NCBI GenBank assembly: GCA_964581505.1
Contig: CAZOOR010000014.1
Span: 1-41,844, forward strand
Origin: CAZOOR01 sp964581505
GTDB lineage: Bacteria; Bacteroidota; Ignavibacteria; Kapaibacteriales; UBA2268
Direction: 5' to 3'
Length of the DNA: 41,844 nt
Under the pieces are notes generated by a model. That model ran no database searches, was not told the DNA's origin, and was given only the letters and a program-made list of their open reading frames with translations. The position numbers were made by a program, and so were the translations under genes. Every line of letters begins with the position of its first letter. Positions within the stretch are counted from its first letter, which is position 1. This document shows, piece after piece, positions 1 through 8,000 of this stretch.

Positions 1-60
1 CCCTCTTCCTGTAGATGATGTTCACCCTATTGATTATTATATACCTGTCATTCTATTATA

Positions 61-91
61 AAAAATCCCCGTTTACAAAATGCAAACGGGG
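61..91 (-). terminator. Rho-independent terminator of the OmpA/TSP3 gene
   Basis: An 8-bp perfect stem (CCCCGTTT at 67-74 with AAACGGGG at 84-91) closes a 9-base loop. Read on the minus strand it is followed by ATTTTTTA, giving a U tract. It lies about 20 bases past the stop of the minus-strand OmpA-family gene and is oriented for it. Confidence 0.85.
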
Positions 92-113
92 ACAATAATG
101 AGCAACAAAGTTA

Positions 114-1802
114 TTATTTAACTCTGTAGAATTCTACTCTTCTGTTCATCTGTTTGTTTTCCTTAGTTGTATTAGGAACAACAGGTTCATCGGGACCTTT
201 ACCGTCAGTCGTCAATCTATTTCCTTTAATCCCTCTCTTCACAAGCCAAGCTTTAACAGCGGCGGCTCTGTTTTTCGAGAGTCTGATATTTGATTTCCGT
301 CTACCGACATTATCGGTATGACCGACAATACTCAATTTCATTTCCGGTCTGCTCTTCAACGCTTTATGAACCATATTGAGAATTGAAGCGGATTTCGGAG
401 AAATAATAGACTTGCCTGTGGCAAATACAATATTTCTTAGAACAATCTTATCACCAACAGCAATATTGAGAATATCATCATCGGCTTTCAGCGGATTAGC
501 ATGATTTCTAACCTCTACACCGTCTTTGATACCACCGTTATCAGTATCGGGGTTCATCGGATTTGTTTTATATCTATTTACTTCTTCACCATCTTTCAAA
601 CCGTCTCCGTCACTATCGGGATTGTTCGGGTTTGTGCCGATTTTTCTCTCGTAATCATCAGTTAAACCATCATTGTCGCTGTCAGCAGGTTTTTTATCAT
701 CTGATTTTAATAATGGATTAATTCCTTTTCTGACTTCATCGCCATCTTTTACACCGCCACCATCTGTATCGGGGTTCATTGGATTTGTTTTATATTTATT
801 GACTTCATCGCCGTCCTTCAAACCGTCTCTATCGCTATCGGGATTATTCGGGTTTGTCTTGTATTTATTGACTTCGCGAGCATCAGTCAATCCGTCATTG
901 TCGCTATCAGGTTTATTCGGATTTGTTTTATATTTATTGACTTCATCGCCATCTTTCAAGCCTTCACCGTCAGTATCTTCATTATTCGGATTTGTCTTAT
1001 AATTATTAACTTCTTCACCGTCCTTTAAACTATCACCATCGGTATCAGGATTGTTCGGGTCTGTCTTGTAGCTATTGATTTCTTTTCCATCCATCAGACC
1101 ATCGCCATCGGTGTCAGGATTGTTCGGGTCTGTCTTATAAATATCTTCTTCCTCAATATCAGTAAGACCATCGCCATCACTATCGAGATTCGGGTCTCCG
1201 CCGCCAAAAGCATAATGAAGTCCAAGACGTCCAATCCAGTTGCCATCACCCAAATCGTCCCATACGGGGTTCAGGTTATCGTTTGTAGTCATATCAAGCC
1301 CGAAATTAAAATCCAGACCTAAATTCTCAGATAAGGCATAAGTAAAACCGAGCAATACGGGAATACTTAAAGCAGTACCTTCATTCTCTGATTCGGGATT
1401 CGGATTACTCGGGACTGAATCAACCGTAAACATATTAGCACCAACACCCAATGCTAAATATGGATTAAAAGAAGCATCAGGCTCGAAGAATGTCCATCTT
1501 ACTCTAAACTCAGGAACAATCTGCGTATTTTTATATTGCGAGAAACCACCGAATTTTTCCGTACCGTTTGATTGCATTGTAAAAGCAAGCTCGGGCGTAA
1601 AATGTGAGCCAAAACCATTGATATACAGCAAATAACCGCCATACAAAGAACCAAAGGTTCTTTCGTCCTGCGAGGCTTCGTTAATTCCACGTGAGAAACC
1701 AACACCAACGCCGATTGCAAAACGTTTATCTTGTGCGAATGTATTGTTCGACCAAGCGCTTATAGCAAAAACGGCAAACAATATAATAATTAATTTCTTC
1801 AT
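114..1802 (-). CDS. OmpA-family outer-membrane protein with thrombospondin type 3 repeats
   Basis: 562 residues. Residues 1-23 are a signal peptide ending in TFAQ. About 25-200 look like an eight-stranded beta-barrel (glycine- and aromatic-rich alternating strands, ending HYAFGGG). About 203-434 hold ten calcium-binding TSP3-type units of the form PDTDGDGLxDGxE, most spaced 23 residues apart. About 445-562 form an OmpA C-terminal peptidoglycan-binding domain, with GHTDNVG at 494 followed by the N-x-x-LS-x-x-RA signature. Likely role: anchoring the outer membrane to peptidoglycan through a stiff Ca2+-dependent spacer. It appears to be a single-gene transcript with its own terminator at 61-91. 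The barrel and OmpA domain assignments are firm; any specific ligand or physiological role is unknown. Confidence 0.9.
   Translation of the reverse strand: MKKLIIILFAVFAISAWSNNTFAQDKRFAIGVGVGFSRGINEASQDERTFGSLYGGYLLYINGFGSHFTPELAFTMQSNGTEKFGGFSQYKNTQIVPEFRVRWTFFEPDASFNPYLALGVGANMFTVDSVPSNPNPESENEGTALSIPVLLGFTYALSENLGLDFNFGLDMTTNDNLNPVWDDLGDGNWIGRLGLHYAFGGGDPNLDSDGDGLTDIEEEDIYKTDPNNPDTDGDGLMDGKEINSYKTDPNNPDTDGDSLKDGEEVNNYKTNPNNEDTDGEGLKDGDEVNKYKTNPNKPDSDNDGLTDAREVNKYKTNPNNPDSDRDGLKDGDEVNKYKTNPMNPDTDGGGVKDGDEVRKGINPLLKSDDKKPADSDNDGLTDDYERKIGTNPNNPDSDGDGLKDGEEVNRYKTNPMNPDTDNGGIKDGVEVRNHANPLKADDDILNIAVGDKIVLRNIVFATGKSIISPKSASILNMVHKALKSRPEMKLSIVGHTDNVGRRKSNIRLSKNRAAAVKAWLVKRGIKGNRLTTDGKGPDEPVVPNTTKENKQMNRRVEFYRVK
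500..1195 (-). repeat. Tandem array of ~69-bp units encoding TSP3 repeats
   Basis: About ten units inside the OmpA-family gene, each beginning with a PDTDGDG-like acidic loop followed by a linker resembling NKYKTNPNN. Most units are 23 codons (69 bp). One is expanded by a linker around LLKSDDKKPAD (about 690-720). High nucleotide similarity between neighbouring units makes the array prone to length change by recombination or misassembly. Confidence 0.8.
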
Positions 1803-2034
1803 ACTTACTCCAAAAATACTGTAAAAAATTACTATTTATTTAGTTACAAATTAATTCAAAAAAATGAAATTTCTTCATCTTCATAATATAATTAATGTCA
1901 AAATAATAAATTCCTCTATTAAATCCAATTAATTATAAATTTATATCCATAAAATACAAGTATATGTATCATTAGTTTAGGCATATATGCTATTTATACC
2001 AAATCAGAAATTCCTGAGTAAATTACCCGGATTG

Positions 2035-2104
2035 TTTATCCTTTATTATAAATATTTCGTGTCCAAGTAAAAAAAATCCCCAGCCCATTGGGGGCAGGGG
2101 ATTT
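2035..2104 (+). repeat. ~70-bp direct repeat, copy A, containing a terminator-like hairpin
   Basis: It begins with 22 bases (2035-2056) that recur exactly at 3995-4016, then diverges slightly through a hairpin built from CCCAGCC..TTGGG..GCAGGGG. Both copies lie just beyond the 3' end of a minus-strand gene and in the same orientation. They bracket the decapeptide-repeat gene. The rest of the 1803-2124 intergenic stretch is AT-rich and shows no gene. Confidence 0.7.
2072..2104 (-). terminator. Rho-independent terminator of the decapeptide-repeat gene
   Basis: On the minus strand AAATCCCC pairs with GGGGATTT around an inner GCCCCCAATGGGC hairpin, followed directly by a run of eight T. It lies 20-50 bases past the stop at 2125. 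It is part of repeat copy A. Confidence 0.8.
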
Positions 2105-2124
2105 AATAATAATTTAAATACGTC

Positions 2125-3764
2125 TTACAGATTACTAAATAGTACCCAACCATTATTAGTAAAAACATAAGTGAGTTTTTTATCAGTGTAATTAGCACCG
2201 GAAATAGTCACATTGTTTCCACCATGTAAATTAATATATAATATTTGGCCATTTGTTGCTCTGGTAGGCAATCTCACAGTTATCGCTCTTCTTGAGGTAT
2301 TAATATCCATAACCATTGTGCCTGTCGGAATAGAATATGGAGTACGCGGATTCGACACAGAATTATATTTAGTAACAAGTCTCGAACTCAATGTAGTAAT
2401 ATCCTGGCTTGCATCATTACCAAGTCTAACATTGGAATTCACTGTCAACCCACCCGTAATAGTGGCATCTCCACCCACAAAAATATTTCTATTTGTAGAA
2501 ATATTCTGCGAACCGAAAGTCGGATAAATTTTAGTCCCTGAAATCGCCGCACGAGAATTAATATCTAGATTAGTAATAGTACCATTCTCAATATGATAAC
2601 TCTTTACCGCATTGGGCGCAATTTTAGCAGACCCGACAGCACCGTTTTTTATTTTAGCCTCAGTAACAGCTCGGTCTTGTATATGATAACCTTGCACTGC
2701 ATTAAAGCCTATTTTATTCCTAGTAACAGCTCGGTCTTGTATATGATAAGAGCGCACTGCATTTATACCTATTTTAGCTTCAGTAACAGCCCTGTTGCGT
2801 ATATCACTACTTCTTACTTCTCCATCGACTATATTAGAAGAATATACTGCATTGCTGTGTATTTTATNNNNNNNNNNNNNNNNNNNNNNNNNNNNNNNNN
2901 NNNNNNNNNNNNNNNNNNNNNNNNNNNNNNNNNNNNNNNNNNNNNNNNNNNNNNNNNNNNNNNNNNNACTGCATCGCTGGCTATTTCATCACTACCAACG
3001 GCATTGCTGGCTATATCACCGGCAACAATATTGTTGTCAAATGATAATTTGGAATACTTAATAGCGGCGTTATTATCAATATTAGCATTCTTTATCTTGC
3101 CCCAAACAGGAGCCGCCACAGGATTTGGGGTTAGCAAGACGTCTTCTGCGGTTGTACTTGCCGCCATTTTACTTACATCTATTTTTGCGGAAGCATTAAT
3201 ATCCGAATTCATTATTGCTCCATCGGCAATCTTAGCCGAATTAACGGCATTATTGGAAATTGTGAAAATAGCACTACCCCTACCATTATTAGCAGCGCTC
3301 AAATCACCGCCTACTACTAATTCTTCCCCTTTGTCATCTGAACTACCCATAATAATATGGTGTTCAGCTAAATCTATATTGCCGAATATGACAATTGTAT
3401 TATACTGCGACAGCGTTAAAGTCTGCGTACCACTCAGCACCCAATTCGTACCATCTTGTACTTCTATTCTGATACGCATATTGGCGGTAACATCAATTGC
3501 CGCAAATGCGGCGGAATCGGTTGAACCATCCACATCAACCGAGAATATAGCAAATTGAGAAGTTGCTACATTTGCAAATGTCTGCGTATAAGCAATGGTA
3601 TTGCCCTCCATAATTGTTACGCGTACGTTTACACTTGCATTATCCATTATCTGGCCACTGTGGTCGTAAGCTACGGCAGTCATCGTAAAACTTGTCAGGG
3701 CATAGGCATTGCCTGTGAACAATAGAAAAGCACTGACAAAAAATATTAAGAAATATTTTTTCAT
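2125..3764 (-). CDS. Secreted decapeptide-repeat protein, interrupted by an assembly gap
   Basis: I read this as one gene, not two. The N-terminal part (from ATG 3764) has a signal peptide (MKKYFLIFFVSAFLLFTGNAYA), an immunoglobulin-like region to about residue 140, then degenerate ten-residue repeats (NAVxSxxIxxxAV type). After the 100-N gap the same repeats resume in another frame (KIHSNAV, RAVTEAKIG, SYHIQDRAVT) and run without a stop into a C-terminal domain of about 115 residues (VGGDATITGGLTV to WVLFSNL). The GTG at 2757 is an internal Val codon, not a start. Similar repeats and terminal domains occur in tail-fibre-like surface proteins, so adhesion is plausible but unproven. The frame change fits an N run of placeholder length; a real frameshift remains possible. 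Confidence 0.75.
2545..3060 (-). repeat. Decapeptide-coding repeats, with an exact 60-bp period near 2661-2790
   Basis: The segment starting CAGTAACAGCTCGGTCTTGT at 2661 recurs at 2721 (19 of 20 bases identical) and in diverged form at 2781, a 60-bp period (20 codons, two decapeptides). Flanking units are more diverged. The N gap sits inside this array, which explains why assembly failed there. Confidence 0.8.
2868..2967. other. Assembly gap of exactly 100 N
   Basis: A round 100-base N run inside a repeat array, typical of a scaffolder placeholder. Flanking reading frames differ by 2 (3764 versus 2757 codon phase). An intact gene therefore needs a true gap length with remainder 2 on division by 3. 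Confidence 0.95.
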
Positions 3765-3994
3765 TTAAACACCTTTATATAAATTAAATATATAAATCAA
3801 ATAAGATTTTTTTTCTAAATCTAATGTAAATTTCAATACATCTTGAATATATTGCTTATCAATAACAGATAAATGCAAAGAACTTTTTAGTAATTACCAA
3901 TAAGAATATATACAAATATATATAAATATTTATTTATTTCAAATAAAACAGTTATATCTATAACGGTAAGTGTTACTTGGTATATTAAGATTTT

Positions 3995-4062
3995 TTTATC
4001 CTTTATTATAAATATTCGTCACTAAGTAATAAATTTCCCAGCCTATTGGGTGCAGGGGAAAA
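3995..4062 (+). repeat. ~70-bp direct repeat, copy B, with a terminator-like hairpin
   Basis: It shares the 22-base TTTATCC..AAATATT core with 2035-2056 and then a diverged version of the same hairpin (TTTCCCAGCC..TTGGG..CAGGGGAAA). On the minus strand it lies just past the stop of the DMT permease gene, so it probably serves as that gene's terminator, though its U tract is poorer than copy A's. The remaining 3765-3994 region is very AT-rich with no gene visible. Confidence 0.65.
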
Positions 4063-4077
4063 TCTTCATATCTATTT

Positions 4078-4959
4078 CTATTTTATATTCTTAGTATTTA
4101 CAAGTGCTATACCGATAAGTATAATAGCCATACCGGCTATATGGTAAACAGTAATTACTTCACCGGCAACCAACCCCCAGAAAATTGCAAATACGGGTAT
4201 GAAATACGTAACAGTGGAGGCAAAAACAGCAGAAACATAGCCGAGCAAATGATTCATAAACAACATTGCTAAAGCGGTTCCTATTATTCCCAGTACCGCA
4301 ATTGCGCCGAAACTTATAAGCATATCCTGATTTGCAAGTACAGGAGCAAAATCCGTTGTAAGTAAATAGCCCAGTGCAATTGGTCCGGCTATTAGAAAAG
4401 AAAGCGATGTCAGCTGTATGCCGTTAAGATGCGTCAGATGTGCCTTCACTTCATTAACGCTTATGGAATAGCAAATTGTGGCGGCAACAACAAATAGTGC
4501 ATAGCTGTTAATACTGCTTAATGCTATGCTACGACCGTCATTCATAAGAATAAATGCACCGGCGAGTCCAATAAGCAATCCGAATATTTGACGCCTATTG
4601 AATTTTATTTCATAAAACAATATCCCGATAATTAGTGTGAATACGGGCGTCAATGAGTTTAGCATACCGGCAAGAGCGCTATCAATACGTGTTTCTGCTT
4701 TTGTGAAAAAGAATGCGGGTATCAGACTACCAATAATGCTAATAATTAGCAGACTTTTCAGGTCTTGCTTTCTGAATGATTTCAAACTCTTTACGGCAAA
4801 GGGTAACAATACAAGCGATGCAAGGACAACACGCAAAGCCGCTACCTGCTGACTGGTAAATGCCTGCAAACCGATTTTCATCAGAATAAAAGAACTTCCC
4901 CAGATGAAAGCAAGAAAGAGCAGTACGGTATATTGAAACCAACGTTTGTCGAAATACAT
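4078..4959 (-). CDS. DMT-superfamily (EamA) permease
   Basis: 293 residues with about ten predicted transmembrane helices and two EamA repeats. The first begins with FLAFIWGSSFILMKIGL and the second with the segment around SINSYALFVVAATICYSISV. The family exports or imports metabolites such as amino acids or drugs across the inner membrane; the substrate cannot be read from sequence. The length is normal for the family. It stands alone, between repeat copy B downstream and a divergent M4 protease gene upstream. Confidence 0.88.
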   Translation of the reverse strand: MYFDKRWFQYTVLLFLAFIWGSSFILMKIGLQAFTSQQVAALRVVLASLVLLPFAVKSLKSFRKQDLKSLLIISIIGSLIPAFFFTKAETRIDSALAGMLNSLTPVFTLIIGILFYEIKFNRRQIFGLLIGLAGAFILMNDGRSIALSSINSYALFVVAATICYSISVNEVKAHLTHLNGIQLTSLSFLIAGPIALGYLLTTDFAPVLANQDMLISFGAIAVLGIIGTALAMLFMNHLLGYVSAVFASTVTYFIPVFAIFWGLVAGEVITVYHIAGMAIILIGIALVNTKNIK

Positions 4960-5093
4960 TTTTTCCTTTTTGAATTATGAACATTTTTATTAACGTTTTA
5001 AACGCATAAACTAATGAAAATAATATAAAATTGCTAGTATTTTATTATATTGTAAGAAAATGAAATAGACATAAACAATTATTGGGAATTATT

Positions 5094-8000
5094 ATGAAAA
5101 AAGCACTTTCTACAATACTCTATTTAAGTATTATTACGTTATTAAGTATCAGTTTGCAGTCGCAAACAATACTGAAGCAAAATATTTCTCCTGATGTTGG
5201 ACATATTTTATCAAATACCGGCTTTGTTGAGTTCAATTCAAACCTAAACACACAAGCGGCGGATATATTTAAAACATATTACAAATCTTTCGGTTTGAGT
5301 GGACCCCGAGAGATGAAACTATACAGAACCGATACGGACGAATTCGGTATGAAGCATTATCGTTTCAAACAGGAATATAGGAATATTCCTGTCTTCGGAG
5401 CGGAATATATCATTCACGAAAGACAAGGAAACTCACCGCTCGGTTACGGTTTTTTTCTTCCTTATTTCAAGAGTTCCACAATTGCTTCACTCAGTCACGA
5501 AGCGGCTGTGGCAGTAGCTCTGAACGAAGTAAATGCACAGTTTTATATGTGGCAGGATAGAGAAAACGAAACGATGTTAAGAACTATACTTAAAGATGAA
5601 TTTGCTACATTCTATCCAAAACCGAAATTGATGTTCATCGGTCCCAATGTGTTCCCGAATATGAATGAATATAAACTTGCATATAAAATTGATGTTTATG
5701 CCGCAGAGCCACTGAGCTACTACTCAATTTTTATTGATGCAAACACAGGCGAAATTCTGACAAAGTATAACAATTTGCAATATGAATATGAAACGGGGCG
5801 GGCTGTAACCCTTTATCATGACACGGTAACAATCGTAACGGAACATTTTACCGGTGGTTTCCGTTTACGTGAACTTCGGGACGGTGTTGTTATTAAAACA
5901 TTAGATGCAAATAATAAAACCGGTCTGAAGAATGCAACGGACTTTACCGATACGGATAATTTTTGGAATAATGTAAATGCAAGACTTGACGAAACAGCAG
6001 GCGATGTCCATTGGAGTACGGAAATGACCTATGATTACTATAAGCAGGTGCATAAACGAAATAGTATTGACAACAAAGGTATGGATATTATTAGTCTTGC
6101 ACACGTAAGGGAAAACTTTGCTAATGCTTTTTGGAATGGTGCGTTTATGTCCTACGGGGACGGGAACAATCGCAATCCGTTTACTCGTGTGCAAATAGTA
6201 GGACATGAATTGACACACGGCGTTACCCAACATACTGCGTCATTGATTTATGCCTATGAGTCCGGTGCTTTGAACGAATCGTTTAGCGATATTTTCGGTA
6301 TGACTATCGGCTATTGGGCCGGTATTAAAAAACCTGATAATTCTATGGTATGGAAAATTGTTTCCCGCGATTTGGCAGACCCAAACAGCACTCACCAACC
6401 GGACACATACAAAGGAAAATACTGGAAAACCGGTGGCGCTGATAATGGTGGTGTTCATACTAATAGTCAGGTACAAAATCACTGGTATTATATTTTGTGC
6501 GAAGGTGAAAAAGGTACGAATGATAATAAGCGGAAATATGATGTAAAAAAAATTGGTATTAAAAAAGCGGAAAAAATTGCATATCGTACTTTGACTTATT
6601 ACCTATTTCCCGCCGCCAAATATTACGATGCTCGCAATGCTTCATTGCAAGCAACAAAAGACCTCTACGGTATGTGTAGTGAAGAGTATAAAACCGTTGC
6701 AAATGCTTGGTATGCAGTCGGTGTAGGTACGCCCGTTTTTCCTGATGACATAGGTATTGCCAAGTATATTTCGCCGCAAACATCATGCACGGCTCTTTCC
6801 AAAAAAGAACATATTACCGTGCAGCTGCAATATTACGGATGCGGCACTTTGCCTAGCGCTAGTATGATTAAGTTCTTTTTCAGTGCCGACAAAGGCGATA
6901 CTATAAGCGAAAAATATTCACTTGTAAGAACGCTCAATCCCGGCGAATCAATTCAGTATCAAAGTAGAGCGGTTTTCGACCTATCTAAAACCGGACGACA
7001 TATAATAAACGTTTGGGCGGAATTTCCCGGCGATTCAAATAAAGCCAATAATGCAAAAACTGCTACCATTTATAGTGCATACAAATACGCACCTGCAAAT
7101 GATTTGGCTATCGCTGAAATCGTATCACCCCGAACAAGCTGTTCACCGCTTTCGGCAAAGGAAATTATTGAAGTAAAAATCATTAATAATTCCTGCGGTG
7201 CAATTCCAAAAGGAACCAAATTCATTTTAAAATATACAATTAACGGAAATACTATCAGCGAAAACCTAACACTAAGCAAAGACCTGACAAGCAAAGAAAT
7301 AATGAATTATAAGTTCAAGCAAACGGCTGATTTATCCTCCGCACGGAATTATAATTTAAAAATTACTCTGGATTATGCACCAGACCCGTTTAAAGGAAAT
7401 AACGTATTGACTAATCAAATCTTTGCGGGAATGATAAGCGATTTCCCATACATTGAAGCTTTTGAAGCCGCCGCAGGTGGGTGGCAGGGAAATAAAATTA
7501 AAAGAAAAAACGACTGGAAATGGGGTATTCCTGCTCAAAAATTAATTGACACTGCGGCAAGCGGAAAGCGTGTATGGATGACAGGATTGAATAAGAATTA
7601 TACCGATGCTTCGGAAATGGTATTGCTTTCGCCTTGCTTTGATTTCTCGAACTTATTGAATCCTAACGTTTGTTTCGATGCAATTTTTTCATTCGAGAAG
7701 GACTTTGACGGAATGGTGTTGGAATACTCAACCGATGACGAAGAGTGGAAACGGGTAGAAGTACCGGACTACAACAGCAATCTCGCACAGACAGTTGATT
7801 TCGGTATTCCTTGGTTTAGCGGCACTAACAATGATTGGCATACATACTGTACTTATTTACCACATCTCGGTGGATTGCCCAAAGTTCGTTTCCGTTTCCG
7901 TATGGGGTCGGACGCAAATAAAAATGATGAAGGCGTTGCAATTGATAACTTCGTTGTAAAACCAATGAACAAATTCGATTTGGCAATTAAATCTCTGAAC

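Noticed and set aside
673..1002. Open frame on the plus strand opposite the TSP3 repeats
   Set aside because: It mirrors the repeat codons of the OmpA-family gene and has no ribosome site or known domain. Repetitive coding DNA often leaves the antisense frame open.
2757..2829. Two separate genes either side of the N gap
   Set aside because: The GTG at 2757 is an internal Val codon and the upstream frame is open with the same repeats up to the gap, so a single gene is simpler.
2593..3558. 321-codon plus-strand frame across the N gap
   Set aside because: It is antisense to the decapeptide-repeat gene and its length depends on unknown bases. No domain or start signal supports it.
5082..5093. 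TTG start four codons upstream for the M4 protease
   Set aside because: ATG 5094 begins a clean signal peptide (MKKALSTIL), while the TTG adds only GII and no benefit.
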